NCBI GenBank assembly: GCA_900469965.1
Contig: UBZP01000014.1
Span: 442,502 to 500,612 of the forward strand
Direction of reading: 5' to 3'
From: Hyphomicrobiales bacterium
Lineage (GTDB): Bacteria; Pseudomonadota; Alphaproteobacteria; Rhizobiales; Rhizobiaceae
DNA length: 58,111 nucleotides
A program made the translations under genes and the position numbers. Numbering within the stretch: position 1 is the stretch's first letter; each line of letters starts with the position of its first letter. Positions 1 through 11,489 of the stretch are shown here, one piece after another. Below the pieces are notes generated by a model that saw only the letters and a list, made by a program, of their open reading frames with translations, did no database searches and had not been told where the DNA came from.

Positions 1-20
1 TCTCCCCGCCGGCGGGGAGA
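1..20. repeat. GC-rich intergenic palindrome, copy 1
   Basis: This is a perfect 20-bp inverted repeat with arms TCTCCCCGCC and GGCGGGGAGA at the left edge of the window. It is of the short palindromic type scattered between genes in Rhizobiales genomes. A degenerate second copy lies at 94-119. It could form an RNA hairpin at the end of whatever gene lies to the left. No function is shown by the sequence. Confidence 0.6.
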
Positions 21-93
21 AGGACGGATCCGGCGGCAGCGGCGACCTTGCGGGGGCGTCATTCGGATGGCGACGCAATGCCCGTGGCACGTT

Positions 94-119
94 CCCTCGT
101 CCCGCTTGCGGGGAGAGGG
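94..119. repeat. GC-rich intergenic palindrome, copy 2
   Basis: The CCCGC-TTG-CGGGG core is flanked by imperfect CCCTC and GAGAGGG arms, resembling the palindrome at 1-20. Both copies lie in the non-coding stretch before ureG. The 1-263 region shows no other convincing gene: the reading frame open upstream of ureG has no ribosome-binding site and repeat-like composition. Confidence 0.5.
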
Positions 120-263
120 CCAGGGGCAGGGGACTGGCGCCAGGAGGGGCCGGATTATGGGGCTCCGACGATGAGAGGTGCGCAGGACGAAGCGGCACGC
201 CCGCGATTGCGCCGCGACCCCATGACGCTATTGTTGCAATGCGAGAAATCGAAAGGACATTCC

Positions 264-878
<615 letters not shown>

Positions 879-915
879 CGGCTGCAGCCGCTTTGGCGGC
901 GGGGGAGAGCTTCGC

Positions 916-1608
916 TCAGTCGTGCTCGGCGAGCATCCGGTATCCGACCCCCGGTTCCGTGCGCACGATCGTCGGCTGCGTCGGGTCGCGCTCGATCTTC
1001 TGGCGCAACTGGCCGATGAAGACGCGCAGGTAGTGCAGGTCCTCGCCGTGCGCCGGTCCCCACACCGAGGTCAGTAGCGTGCGGTGGGTGACGACGCGGC
1101 CGGCGTGCCGCGCGAGCAGCGTCAGCAGGTCGTATTCCTTCGGTGTCAGGTGGATCGCCTCGTCGCCGCGCGACACCAGCCGGTGGACGGTGTCGATCGT
1201 CAGCCCGTCCGCCTGGATCAGCGGCGGCTGCAACTCGTGCGGGCTGCGGCGGCGCAGCGCGTTGCGGATGCGGGCGGTGAGTTCGCCGATGCCGAACGGC
1301 TTTTCGACATAGTCGTCGGCCCCGAGGTCGAGGGCGGCGATCTTCTCGCTCTCCCGGTCGCGGGCCGACAGGATCACGATCGGCAGCTCCGACCAGCCGC
1401 GCAGGCTGGTGATGACCTCCTTGCCGTCCATGTCGGGCAGGCCGAGGTCCAGCACCATCAGGTCGGGCGCCAGCGTCGCCACCGCCTTCAACGCCTCCGC
1501 GCCGGTAGCGGCTTCCACGACATCGTAGCCGGCGGCCGAAAGCGCCGGCTTCAGGAACCTCTGGATCTGCGGCTCGTCGTCGACGACGAGGATGCGTGCG
1601 AGCGTCAT
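916..1608 (-). CDS. kdpE: KdpE response regulator
   Basis: This 230-residue OmpR/PhoB-type regulator controls transcription of the Kdp potassium pump. The receiver has acidic-pocket Asp10-Asp11, phosphoacceptor Asp54 and Lys103. The C-terminal half is a winged-helix DNA-binding domain ending in the typical RTEPGVGYRM stretch. Its ATG overlaps the kdpD stop by 4 bases (ATGA), so the two are translationally coupled. It is the last gene of the operon and converges on ureG with a gap of 37 bp. Identification rests on family sequence plus synteny. Confidence 0.97.
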   Translation of the reverse strand: MTLARILVVDDEPQIQRFLKPALSAAGYDVVEAATGAEALKAVATLAPDLMVLDLGLPDMDGKEVITSLRGWSELPIVILSARDRESEKIAALDLGADDYVEKPFGIGELTARIRNALRRRSPHELQPPLIQADGLTIDTVHRLVSRGDEAIHLTPKEYDLLTLLARHAGRVVTHRTLLTSVWGPAHGEDLHYLRVFIGQLRQKIERDPTQPTIVRTEPGVGYRMLAEHD

Positions 1609-4298
1609 GATGTCTTGCGGACCTTTTCCTGATCGACTGCGGGGAAGCGCATGACGATGCGCGTCCCCTTCTTCCGGACGGCCGGGCTCTCGGCATGGAT
1701 CCGCCCGCCCATCGCCTCGACGAAACCGCGGGCGATTGACAGGCCGAGGCCCGTTCCGGGCGCGCGCCCGTCAGGCTTGCCGCGGCGATAGAACTTCTCG
1801 AAGATCCGCTCGAGATCTTCCGTCGGTATCCCCTTGCCGAGATCGGTCACCGATATCAGCACGTCCTGGCCGTCGCGCCGTGCATAGATGTTGATCGGTT
1901 CGCTGCCGCCGTATTTGATGGCGTTGTCGAGCAGGTTGAACACCACCTGGCCGAACAGCACGCTGTCGCCCTCGATGAGCGGCAGGTCGGCGGCAATCCC
2001 CGTCTCGATCGTTCGGCCGGAGGCATGCTTTCGCGTCCGCTCCACCGCCGCATGGATGGCGTCGGCCACGTCGATCCAGTCGCGCTTCGGCTTCAGCGTG
2101 CCGGCCTCGATCCGGGTCATGTCGAGCAGGTTGGCGACGAAGCGGCTCATCCGGCCGCTTTCCTCCTCGATCGACTGCAGCAGGTCGTCGCGGCTTTCCG
2201 GGCTCATCCGGTCGCCCAGCTGGCGAAGACTGGTGACCGCGCCGGTGATGGTCGCAAGCGGCGTCCGCAGATCGTGCGAGATCGACGACAGCAACGCCTC
2301 GCGATAGCGCTCCCCCTCGAGCCTTGCGGCCTGCAGCACGCTTTCCTCCGATAGCCGGGCGCGGTCGAGCGCGATCGCGGTCTGGTCGAGGATGGCGTTG
2401 AGGGCGCGCTCGGCATTGATGTCCAGCGGCTCGTCGGTCTGCTCGATCCCGCACACACCGAGCGCGCCGTGCGGGCCGAGTAGCGGACGGAACTCGAAGC
2501 GGCTGTTCGGCAGGGTGCCGGTGCCGTGGCCGGCCGGCTCGCGCTTCTCCTGCGCCCAGCGGGCGGCCGTGACGTCGGTGACGTCGAGCTCCGTATCCGG
2601 CGGCCAGGCCACGGCCATGCGCAGATCGGCGTTCTCGGGCAATAGCAGGACGACGTTGCGCCGGAGACTGGCCTGCAGCTGCGATGCGGCAAGCCAGACC
2701 GCATCGTCGGTCTTGCTGGTGCTCGAAAGCTTGCGCGAGAAATCATAGAGCGACTGCAGCGCCGTCGCGCGGATGCGCGCCACCTCGGCCTGTTCGCGGA
2801 TGCGCGAGGCGAAACCGCCGGCGACGATCGCGACCGCCAGGAAGACCAGCAGCGCAAAGACCTCGTGCGGGGCGGCGATCGTGAAGGTGTGCAGCGGGTC
2901 GATGAAGAAGAAGTTGTAGGCGATCGTCGAGAGCAGCGCCGCCAGAAATGCGGACAGGTACCCGCCGGTCACCGCCGCGCCGAGGACGCCGAGCAGGAAC
3001 AGGAGCGAAATGTTCGGCAGGTCGATGAAGAGGTCGATCAGCTTGCCGATCGCCGACGTCGCGGCCACGAAGGCGACGGCGATCGCCACCGGCAGCCGGA
3101 CCGCCGACAGGTTCAGCGGCGACCGCCGTTGTCGCTTCGGGCGTTCCTCGGCCCGCTCGGGCGTGACCATGTAGACCCCGAGCCCGGCCGCGCGACGCGC
3201 CAGCGCATGCGGCAGCGACCGGGAGACGAGCCTTGCGAGCCCGCTTCGCCATTTCGTTCCGATGACGATCTGGGTTGCATGCTCGCGACGCGCGAGTTTC
3301 AGGATTTCCTCGACGAAGTCGTTGCCGATGATCCGTCGCGTGTCGGCGCCGAGCTCTTCGGCGAGCCGGAAGAGCGCATCGATCCGCTGCAGCCGCTCGG
3401 ACGTCTCGACCTCGCGGTCGGCGCGCTCGACCGAGACGACGATCCAGGGGGCGTTCAGTCCCGAGGCGAGCCGGCTCGCCACGCGCACGACCTTCTCCGA
3501 CAGCGCGTCCGGTCCGACGCAGACGATCAGCCGTTCGCCTGCCGCCCAGGGGCCCTCGATGGCGTTCTGCTTGAGATAGTCGACCATCTGGTCGTCGACC
3601 CGGTCGGCCGTCCGGCGCAGCGCCAGTTCGCGCAGCGCCGTCAGGTTGCCGAGCCGGAAGAACCGGTCGGCCGCCCGGCTGGCGTTGTCAGGCAGGTAGA
3701 CCTTGCCCTCCTTCAGCCGCTCGATCAGCTCGCTCGGCGGCAGGTCGACGAGAAGCACCTCGTCGGCCCGCTTGAGGACCGTGTCGGGTACGCGCTCGCG
3801 CACGGTCACCCCGGTGATCTGGGCGACGAGGTCGGCAAGGCTCTCCAGATGCTGGATGTTCAGCGCCGTCCAGACGTCGATGCCGGCGTCGATCAGTTCC
3901 TCGATGTCCTGATAGCGCTTGGGATGACGGCTGCCGTCGGGGTTCGAATGGGCCAGTTCGTCGACCAGGACGATGCGCGGCCTGCGGGCGAGCGCGGCAT
4001 CGAGATCGAATTCCTCGATCATCCGGCCGCGGTGGGCGACGCGTGCACGCGGCAATACCTCCAGGCCGGACAGAAGCCCCGCCGTCTCGTCGCGCCCGTG
4101 CGTCTCCACGACGCCGACGACGATGTCGACGCCGTCGGCCTTCAGCCGGCGCGCGCGCGACAGCATCGCATAGGTCTTGCCGACGCCGGGTGCCGCACCC
4201 AGAAAAACGGTCAGCTTGCCCCGGCGATCCTTCTTCGCCAGGGCAAGCAGTGCATCCGGATCCGGCCTCAGTTTGTTGTCGCGGTCGTCTTCCGCCAT
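1605..4298 (-). CDS. kdpD: KdpD osmosensitive K+ channel sensor histidine kinase
   Basis: This 897-residue membrane sensor kinase phosphorylates KdpE under K+ limitation. The N-terminal KdpD domain carries Walker A GAAPGVGKT at residues 34-42, followed by a UspA-like domain. Four closely spaced membrane segments (DUF4118) lie near residues 395-500, then a GAF-like region. The HisKA box has His675 in ISHDLRTPL, followed by an HATPase domain with the N-box LLDNAIKYGG and a GTGLGLSIA G-box. Length matches full-length KdpD (about 895). It starts 8 bp after kdpC and overlaps kdpE by 4 bases. A long open frame on the opposite strand is a composition artefact. Confidence 0.97.
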   Translation of the reverse strand: MAEDDRDNKLRPDPDALLALAKKDRRGKLTVFLGAAPGVGKTYAMLSRARRLKADGVDIVVGVVETHGRDETAGLLSGLEVLPRARVAHRGRMIEEFDLDAALARRPRIVLVDELAHSNPDGSRHPKRYQDIEELIDAGIDVWTALNIQHLESLADLVAQITGVTVRERVPDTVLKRADEVLLVDLPPSELIERLKEGKVYLPDNASRAADRFFRLGNLTALRELALRRTADRVDDQMVDYLKQNAIEGPWAAGERLIVCVGPDALSEKVVRVASRLASGLNAPWIVVSVERADREVETSERLQRIDALFRLAEELGADTRRIIGNDFVEEILKLARREHATQIVIGTKWRSGLARLVSRSLPHALARRAAGLGVYMVTPERAEERPKRQRRSPLNLSAVRLPVAIAVAFVAATSAIGKLIDLFIDLPNISLLFLLGVLGAAVTGGYLSAFLAALLSTIAYNFFFIDPLHTFTIAAPHEVFALLVFLAVAIVAGGFASRIREQAEVARIRATALQSLYDFSRKLSSTSKTDDAVWLAASQLQASLRRNVVLLLPENADLRMAVAWPPDTELDVTDVTAARWAQEKREPAGHGTGTLPNSRFEFRPLLGPHGALGVCGIEQTDEPLDINAERALNAILDQTAIALDRARLSEESVLQAARLEGERYREALLSSISHDLRTPLATITGAVTSLRQLGDRMSPESRDDLLQSIEEESGRMSRFVANLLDMTRIEAGTLKPKRDWIDVADAIHAAVERTRKHASGRTIETGIAADLPLIEGDSVLFGQVVFNLLDNAIKYGGSEPINIYARRDGQDVLISVTDLGKGIPTEDLERIFEKFYRRGKPDGRAPGTGLGLSIARGFVEAMGGRIHAESPAVRKKGTRIVMRFPAVDQEKVRKTS

Positions 4299-4306
4299 TC
4301 CCTATC

Positions 4307-4876
4307 TCATGTCTTCAGTGCATCGAGTGCCAGGTTGAGCTCTAGCACATTCACGCGCGGTTCGCCGATCACGCCGAGCGTCCGTCCTTCGATCTGCCGT
4401 TCGACCAGACCGGCGACGTCGCCTTCGCTCAGCCCGCGGGCCTTGGCAACCCGCGCCACCTGGGCGCGGGCGAATTCCGGCGAGATGTGCGGGTCGAGCC
4501 CGGATCCGGAGGTCGTGGCGGCGTCCGCGGGTACCGGAGCTGTGACGCCGGCGGCCTCCAGCCTCTCGATATCGCCGGCGACCCGGTCGCGCAACTTCGC
4601 GGAAGTCGTACCGAGGTTGGAGCCGGTAGAGGCCGATGCGTTGTAGGGATCGGGGCCGGTCGCGGACGGCCGCGGCCAGAAATAGCGGTCGGTGGCGAAG
4701 TTCTGCCCAATCAGGGCGGAGCCGACGACGGCACCGTCCCGCGCGACCAGGCTGCCGTTGGCGGCTGCCGGCAGAACGGCCTGGGCAAGGCCGGTGACGG
4801 CGAGCGGATAGACGAGCCCGGTGAGCGCGGTCATGGCCACGACGAGGGTGAGGGCGGGGCGAAGATGGTTCAGCAT
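4307..4876 (-). CDS. kdpC: Potassium-transporting ATPase subunit KdpC
   Basis: This 189-residue subunit stabilises the KdpFABC complex and assists ATP use. One N-terminal membrane helix (about residues 7-30) precedes a periplasmic domain with the family motifs YFWPRPSA, near residues 65-72, and [10 protein letters not shown], near 124-133. The start at 4876 lies 2 bp after the kdpB stop, which implies translational coupling. Length agrees with the family (about 190). Confidence 0.96.
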   Translation of the reverse strand: MLNHLRPALTLVVAMTALTGLVYPLAVTGLAQAVLPAAANGSLVARDGAVVGSALIGQNFATDRYFWPRPSATGPDPYNASASTGSNLGTTSAKLRDRVAGDIERLEAAGVTAPVPADAATTSGSGLDPHISPEFARAQVARVAKARGLSEGDVAGLVERQIEGRTLGVIGEPRVNVLELNLALDALKT

Positions 4877-4878
4877 GA

Positions 4879-6915
<2,037 letters not shown>

Positions 6916-6926
6916 GGGATGTTCCT

Positions 6927-8636
6927 TCAGAAGGTCTGGCCGGCCAGCATCGCCAGGTGTTCGACGATGGGGCCGAGGGCGAGTGCGGGGAAGAACTGCA
7001 GCCCGCCGAGAATGAGGATGATGCCGATCAGGAGGCCGACGAACAGCGGGCCGTCGGTGGGGAAGGTGCCTGCGGAGGCCGGGACCTTGACCTTGGCGGC
7101 GAGCGAACCCGCGATCGCCATCACCGGGACGACATAGGCGAAGCGGCCGAGCAGCATCGCGATGCCGAGGGTCGTGTTGTACCAGGGCGTGTTGCCGGTG
7201 AGCCCGCCGAAGGCCGAGCCGTTGTTGCCGGCGGCAGACGTATAGGCGTAGAGGATCTCCGACAGGCCGTGCGGCCCGGCCGTGCCGATGCTTGCGACCG
7301 CGGCCGGCAGCATCGCCGAGATGGCGGTGAGCCCGAGGATCACGAGCGGCAGGATCAGCACGGCGAGCACGGCATATTTCATCTCGCGGCCTTCGATCTT
7401 CTTGCCGAGGAATTCCGGCGTGCGGCCGACCATCAGGCCGGCGACGAACACCGACAGAAGCGCGAAGACGAGCATGCCGTAGAGGCCGGAGCCGACGCCG
7501 CCGGGCAGCACCTCGCCGAGCTGGATCAGAAACATCGGCACGAGCCCGCCGAGCCCGGTGAACGAGCCGTGCATGCCGTTGACGCCGCCGTCGGAAAGAC
7601 CGGTGGTCACCGCCGCATAGAGCGCGGTCATCGCCTGGCCGAAGCGGACCTCCTTGCCTTCCATGTTGCCGGCGGCCGGGTCGAGGCCGATCGACGTCAG
7701 GATCGGATTGCCCTGCGCCTCGGCGAAGTAGGTGACGCCGACGCCGGCGATCAGAAGCACCGCCATGGCGGCGATCAGGGCCCAGCCCTGCCTGCGGCTG
7801 CCGACCATCTGGCCGAACGTGTAGACCAGTGCGGCCGAGATCGACAGCATGGCGAAGATGTTGAGGTAGTCGGAAAGGGCCGTCGGGTTCTCGAACGGAT
7901 GGGCGGCATTGACGTTGTAGAAGCCGCCGCCATTGGTGCCGAGCTGTTTGATCGCCTCCTGCGAGGCGACGGGGCCGAGCGCGATGACCTGCTGGCCGCC
8001 TTCGAGGGTGGTCGCCGTGACGGAGGCGTCGAGCGTCTGCGGCAGGCCCATGGCGACGAAGGCGAGCGCGACGACGAAGGCGATCGGCAGGAGCACGTAG
8101 AGCGTGGCGCGGGTCATGTCGACCCAGAAGTTGCCGAGCGTTGCGACCTTCGAGCGGGCGAGCGCCCGGGTGAATGCGATCGCCAGCGCCATGCCGGTCG
8201 CAGCCGACAGGAAGTTCTGCACGGTCAGGCCGGCCATCTGGCTGAAATGGCTGAGCGTGCTCTCGCCGCCGTAGTTCTGCCAGTTGGTGTTGGTGACGAA
8301 CGAGACGGCCGTGTTGAAGGCGAGGTCCGGCGCCATGCCGGCAAAGCCCTGCGGGTTCAGCGGCAGGTAGGCCTGCAGCCTGAGGATCGCATAGAGGGCG
8401 ACGAAGCCCGCGAGCGAGAAGGCGAGCATGGCGAGCGTATAGCCGAGCCAGGTCTGTTCCTTGTCCTTGCGGATGCCGCCGAGCGCGTAGAGGCCGGTCT
8501 CGACCGGGGAGAGCAGGGGCGAGAGGACGGTGCGCTCGCCGGAAAAGACCCGCGCCATGTAGAGCCCCAGCGGCTTGATGGCGACGAGTGTGGCGAGAAA
8601 GAGGAGGCTGATCTGCAGCCACCCGATGATGGTCAT
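6927..8636 (-). CDS. kdpA: Potassium-transporting ATPase channel-like subunit KdpA
   Basis: This 569-residue, multi-pass inner-membrane subunit binds and translocates K+ and is related to SKT-type potassium channels. About ten hydrophobic segments are visible. The selectivity-loop motifs [26 protein letters not shown] and [11 protein letters not shown] are intact. GGGAGAA precedes the ATG at 8636, 18 bp after kdpF. Length matches KdpA from other proteobacteria. Confidence 0.97.
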   Translation of the reverse strand: MTIIGWLQISLLFLATLVAIKPLGLYMARVFSGERTVLSPLLSPVETGLYALGGIRKDKEQTWLGYTLAMLAFSLAGFVALYAILRLQAYLPLNPQGFAGMAPDLAFNTAVSFVTNTNWQNYGGESTLSHFSQMAGLTVQNFLSAATGMALAIAFTRALARSKVATLGNFWVDMTRATLYVLLPIAFVVALAFVAMGLPQTLDASVTATTLEGGQQVIALGPVASQEAIKQLGTNGGGFYNVNAAHPFENPTALSDYLNIFAMLSISAALVYTFGQMVGSRRQGWALIAAMAVLLIAGVGVTYFAEAQGNPILTSIGLDPAAGNMEGKEVRFGQAMTALYAAVTTGLSDGGVNGMHGSFTGLGGLVPMFLIQLGEVLPGGVGSGLYGMLVFALLSVFVAGLMVGRTPEFLGKKIEGREMKYAVLAVLILPLVILGLTAISAMLPAAVASIGTAGPHGLSEILYAYTSAAGNNGSAFGGLTGNTPWYNTTLGIAMLLGRFAYVVPVMAIAGSLAAKVKVPASAGTFPTDGPLFVGLLIGIILILGGLQFFPALALGPIVEHLAMLAGQTF

Positions 8637-8654
8637 GGGGATTCTCCCGATCGA

Positions 8655-8741
8655 TCAGAAGCGCTCGGGCCGCAGAAGCGTGACCACGAGATAGACTGCA
8701 AGCGCGATGGCGACGAAGAGGCCGAGAAGAGGCTCGAACAT
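8655..8741 (-). CDS. kdpF: KdpF small membrane subunit
   Basis: This 28-residue single-helix protein stabilises the KdpABC complex. It is almost entirely one hydrophobic segment ([19 protein letters not shown]) ending in the RPERF tail typical of KdpF. A good Shine-Dalgarno (GAGGA) precedes the ATG at 8741. It is the second cistron here, after a 27-residue ORF. Confidence 0.9.
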   Translation of the reverse strand: MFEPLLGLFVAIALAVYLVVTLLRPERF

Positions 8742-8751
8742 GCGGGCTTCC

Positions 8752-8835
8752 TCACAGGCTGTCGAGGACGCGGGCATAGACGGCGAGCGCCAGGAGCGTG
8801 CCGCAGCCGAGCGCCATGAAAATGAAATCGGACAT
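8752..8835 (-). CDS. 27-residue membrane peptide ahead of kdpF
   Basis: This small ORF encodes 27 residues with a hydrophobic core (FIFMALGCGTLLALAVYA) consistent with one short membrane helix, and begins MSDF. AGGAGA lies 6-7 bases before the ATG at 8835, and the stop is 10 bp before kdpF, so it is probably the first cistron of the kdp transcript. It may be an extra small subunit or assembly factor of the pump, or a leader peptide coupling translation to kdpF. I do not recognise a named family. The strong ribosome-binding site is the main argument that it is translated. Confidence 0.65.
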   Translation of the reverse strand: MSDFIFMALGCGTLLALAVYARVLDSL

Positions 8836-8912
8836 GTCCGTTCTCCTGTTGGTACAGGAGGAGGAATAGGCGAAGGGAAGGTCAGATTTCGATTGAGAAG
8901 ATGGAGGCGGGG

Positions 8913-8929
8913 CGTAAGGAAAAGATAAG
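8913..8929 (-). promoter_or_regulatory. Candidate KdpE operator in the kdp promoter
   Basis: On the minus strand the sequence reads CTTATCTTTTCCTTACG, followed by CCCCGCC. TTATC and TTACG half-sites are offset by 11 bp, as expected for a direct-repeat OmpR-family site. From memory, the E. coli KdpE site has the same plan (TTATA, T-run, TTACA, CCCCGCC). It lies about 78 bp upstream of the first small ORF of the kdp operon. Binding is an inference. Confidence 0.5.
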
Positions 8930-9039
8930 GGGGCGGAGGCAGGTCTGATCTGCAGGGCCTTCGCCGCCGCCTAGGAGACATCAACGGTCCAGCAGCCGGG
9001 AATGGTCAGGCGAAGAATTTTAGCTGAGAAATCAGAGAC

Positions 9040-9090
9040 TTTTGGTGCCCCCACCAGGACTCGAACCCGGGACCCCCTGATTACAAATCA
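9040..9090. repeat. attL: 51-bp tRNA-Thr 3' fragment
   Basis: This 51-bp sequence is identical to 51721-51771 and covers the T arm, variable loop and anticodon 3' half of tRNA-Thr. The identity ends abruptly at 9039 and 9091. It holds no complete tRNA, because the D arm and acceptor 5' strand are missing. The integrase gene ends 56 bp away. Confidence 0.95.
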
Positions 9091-9146
9091 TGGCCGAAGC
9101 CTTGAAAATGAGGCGATTTGGCCATCCATGTTGCAGTCATGTCGCG

Positions 9147-10382
9147 TCAAGCGAGGACAAAGTCCGTCGCTGCCGCAAGTTCTGATCCATCATCATCCCG
9201 CGGGAAGAGGTGGCCATAGGTGTCCATCGTCATTGCGATAGTCGAGTGCCCCATGCGCTCCTGAACCACCTTCGGCGGCAGCCCGAGCCCGCCATCCTCC
9301 CGACGATTGATGCACCACGACGCGAACCAGTGCCGCAGGCAATGCAAGCCTGAGTATTTCGCTGCGAGCACTGGCTTGCCCTTCTTGTCGAACTCCCCGG
9401 TCTCTACCGCTACGCCGGCCGCAACCCATGTCGGGTGCAGGCCGCGCCGCAGGATGTTGTTGAGCTGTTCGACCTTACCGCTTCCGTTCGGGAAGACGAG
9501 GTCGTGAACCATCACCGGGTTGCCTTCCTCGTCCACTTTCCCCGTGCTCTTCTTCGGACAGGCCAGCTTCCATTCTCGCAAGGCGTTGATGACCAGGGGA
9601 GGGGCCGGCACGGTACGTTCCCCTGAGATCGACTTAGGCTGGCCCAGATCGTTGAAGCGATCGGCCCGCTGGTGGACCTTGATCTCGCGTTTCTGCAGGT
9701 CGACATCCTTCCACCTCAGCCCGCGCAACTCAGAAGCCCGAAGGCCGCAGAACGTGGCCGTGAGAAGGAGAGGGCGCCAGCGGCCGTCAGCAGCCGCCAG
9801 GAGTGCCTTCACCTCGTCACGCGTGGGAATGTCTACCCCGACCTTCAATCGGCCTTTCTGGCGCTTCTCCTGCCGATCCGCGCCTCGTCCTCGACGAGCA
9901 CGCATCTCCCGGGCGGCGTTGCGCACCACGAGCCCTCGCTCCTGTGCGTCGGCCAGCATCGTACCGAGCGACGTCAGAACCCGCTTTGTCATAGATGCCG
10001 AGCGCCCGTTCTCCCTCAACTGATCTTCGAACGCTCTCAGCCGAGCCGTCGTCAGCGCGTTCAGGCGCTGGGTCCCGATGAACGGGATGATGTGAAGGCG
10101 AAGCGTGCGCTCGTAGTCCTCAATCGATGAACGCTCCAGCCCAGCCGCATTGGTTGACGCGATCCAGAGCTTGCTCGCCGCCTCGATCGTCACGGTCTCC
10201 CGATCGGCGACGTGCGTTCCCTCCCTGACCTCGACTGCGGCGGTAGCAGCGAACGCGTCAGCAGCCTTTTTCAGCTTGAACGTCTTCAGGCGGCGTTTGC
10301 CGGTGGTGTCGTTGTAGTCGACGACCCAAGCGGATTTCTCTTCGCCCTTCGGTGTGGTCCACGTGCGCTTGCGGACTGACAT
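9147..10382 (-). CDS. int: Tyrosine-recombinase phage integrase
   Basis: This 411-residue site-specific recombinase should integrate and excise the prophage at the tRNA-Thr att core. There is an N-terminal arm-binding region, a SAM-like core-binding domain (about residues 65-165), and a catalytic domain with Arg215 (GLRASEL), His347-x2-Arg350 (LHCLRHW), His379 (MGHS) and nucleophile Tyr389. All catalytic residues are present. The start at 10382 is 3 bp after the stop of the upstream ribbon-helix-helix gene, so integrase expression is probably tied to that gene. Confidence 0.96.
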   Translation of the reverse strand: MSVRKRTWTTPKGEEKSAWVVDYNDTTGKRRLKTFKLKKAADAFAATAAVEVREGTHVADRETVTIEAASKLWIASTNAAGLERSSIEDYERTLRLHIIPFIGTQRLNALTTARLRAFEDQLRENGRSASMTKRVLTSLGTMLADAQERGLVVRNAAREMRARRGRGADRQEKRQKGRLKVGVDIPTRDEVKALLAAADGRWRPLLLTATFCGLRASELRGLRWKDVDLQKREIKVHQRADRFNDLGQPKSISGERTVPAPPLVINALREWKLACPKKSTGKVDEEGNPVMVHDLVFPNGSGKVEQLNNILRRGLHPTWVAAGVAVETGEFDKKGKPVLAAKYSGLHCLRHWFASWCINRREDGGLGLPPKVVQERMGHSTIAMTMDTYGHLFPRDDDGSELAAATDFVLA

Positions 10383-10385
10383 GGG

Positions 10386-11198
10386 TTAAGAGCCCTTCGT
10401 GAACTCAAAGGGGTCTTCGCCACGCATCGGTTGCTCTTCGTCGCGTAGCCGGTATTGCGCTTCAATGGGAAGTTGTTCAAATCTCACCCGCCGCGCGATC
10501 TCCTCCTTAGGTAGGCGGCGGACCACATCCGCCGCCGCATCCAAATCTCCTTGCCGAATGCGTTCCACGATCTCCGCAATGGCGCGCGCAGGGATGACGT
10601 TCTGCAAGAATATTTTGTCGCTAAGCTGATTTGGTTCCGGTGGGCGGGGGTCGGCAAATTTCTCGGTTCCGCCGGTCAACCTCTGGATCCGCTCTTCTTC
10701 TTCGTCCAACGCATACTGAGCCTGCTGATTATCGTACTCGATTTCTTCAAGTCGATTTTTGTACTGGCTCCACAACGACGCGACCTCGTCGCGGACTGCT
10801 TCGTCGACTCCCTTTATACGACCGCTGACTATGCCCTGCACCGTCTCCTGCATATCCGTCACAAACTGATTTATTCGCTCGTCAGCCTTTCCTGAAGCGA
10901 GAGTGGCAAGGAGATTTGCGAGATGCTCCATGCGGTCGACTAGCTCCCACTGCGCAGGGTACTCACGTTCGAGCAGACGCAGGATTTCATCATTGGCCGA
11001 CCGGCCCTGGCGGTCGGCGTACAAGCTTATGCGCGCCAACAGATCTTCCGGCAAACTCACCGGGACGTCGAACGATTGATTTAGGCGAGCAACCATTTCG
11101 GCCGTCATACTCTGCCCATTGGCCTCGGCCGCAGCCTCGACCTTCTTCTTGAGGTCTTCCGGGATTCGCAGCCGGAAATGTAAATCTTCTCTTGCCAT
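10386..11198 (-). CDS. Tandem ribbon-helix-helix (Arc-like) regulator, candidate prophage repressor
   Basis: This 270-residue protein has two consecutive ribbon-helix-helix units at the N-terminus: residues about 6-44 (LHFRLRIPEDLKKKV onward) and about 47-80 (PVSLPEDLLARI onward). Each resembles Arc/MetJ-type DNA-binding folds. A long charged, probably coiled-coil region follows (about 105-175), and the tail is acidic. It is divergent from the early operon, with repeated operator-like sequences between them, and is co-oriented with int. No cI-like helix-turn-helix repressor is visible elsewhere in the element, so this is the best candidate for the lysogeny regulator. That role is inferred from position and fold only. 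Confidence 0.75.
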   Translation of the reverse strand: MAREDLHFRLRIPEDLKKKVEAAAEANGQSMTAEMVARLNQSFDVPVSLPEDLLARISLYADRQGRSANDEILRLLEREYPAQWELVDRMEHLANLLATLASGKADERINQFVTDMQETVQGIVSGRIKGVDEAVRDEVASLWSQYKNRLEEIEYDNQQAQYALDEEEERIQRLTGGTEKFADPRPPEPNQLSDKIFLQNVIPARAIAEIVERIRQGDLDAAADVVRRLPKEEIARRVRFEQLPIEAQYRLRDEEQPMRGEDPFEFTKGS

Positions 11199-11277
11199 GC
11201 CTCACCAATGACACACGGAGGCATTGACAGCAATGCCTCACCTATGACACACATCGTATGCCACACCAATGACACAC
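11199..11277. promoter_or_regulatory. Operator-like array between divergent rhh-int and early operons
   Basis: Three direct repeats of the form GCC(T/A)CACC(A/T)ATGACACAC lie at 11199-11216, 11235-11252 and 11260-11277. Between the first two is a perfect inverted repeat, GAGGCATTG-ACAG-CAATGCCTC (11218-11239). The array fills the 102-bp gap between the divergent genes and begins next to the ATG of the ribbon-helix-helix gene. Direct-repeat half-sites are typical of ribbon-helix-helix regulators. It is probably the main prophage switch. Confidence 0.7.
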
Positions 11278-11300
11278 CATCGATTAACGGAGAATTACGA

Positions 11301-11489
11301 ATGGACGTTAAAAATGACAAAATCGATCTCGTGTGGGGCGCGGAGGGAATTGCCAGGGTAATTGGCCGGTCGCCCCGCGTAACCTTTCACTTGCTCACCA
11401 CGGGGGCCATCCCCGCCAAGAAGGTCGGCGGCCGCTGGGTCGCGGAGCGGGGCAAGCTGATCGCGTTCTTCCTGGAGACCGCGGCATGA
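11301..11489 (+). CDS. Small helix-turn-helix DNA-binding protein (excisionase/AlpA-like)
   Basis: This 62-residue protein starts MDVKNDK and contains an IARVIGRSPRVTFHLLTTGAIPAKKVGGRWV stretch (split here as IARVIGRSPRV, then GAIPAKKVGGRWV), the helix-turn-helix plus wing seen in excisionase-type proteins. The ATG at 11301 was chosen because GGAG lies 8 bases upstream; the open frame to the left runs through the operator array. It is the first gene of the rightward early operon and overlaps the next gene by 4 bases. It could be the excisionase or an early regulator. Confidence 0.7.
   Translation: MDVKNDKIDLVWGAEGIARVIGRSPRVTFHLLTTGAIPAKKVGGRWVAERGKLIAFFLETAA

Noticed and set aside
2865-4646. 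593-codon plus-strand open frame opposite kdpD and kdpC
   Set aside because: It is antisense to clearly homologous kdp genes, is Arg/Asp/Gly-rich and has no ribosome-binding site; high GC keeps the frame open.
6957-8819. 620-codon plus-strand open frame opposite kdpA
   Set aside because: Antisense composition artefact of kdpA; no domain is recognisable.
9002-9241. 79-aa ORF across attL
   Set aside because: Its residues GAPTRTRTRDPLITNHG are the antisense translation of the tRNA-Thr fragment, a common false call.
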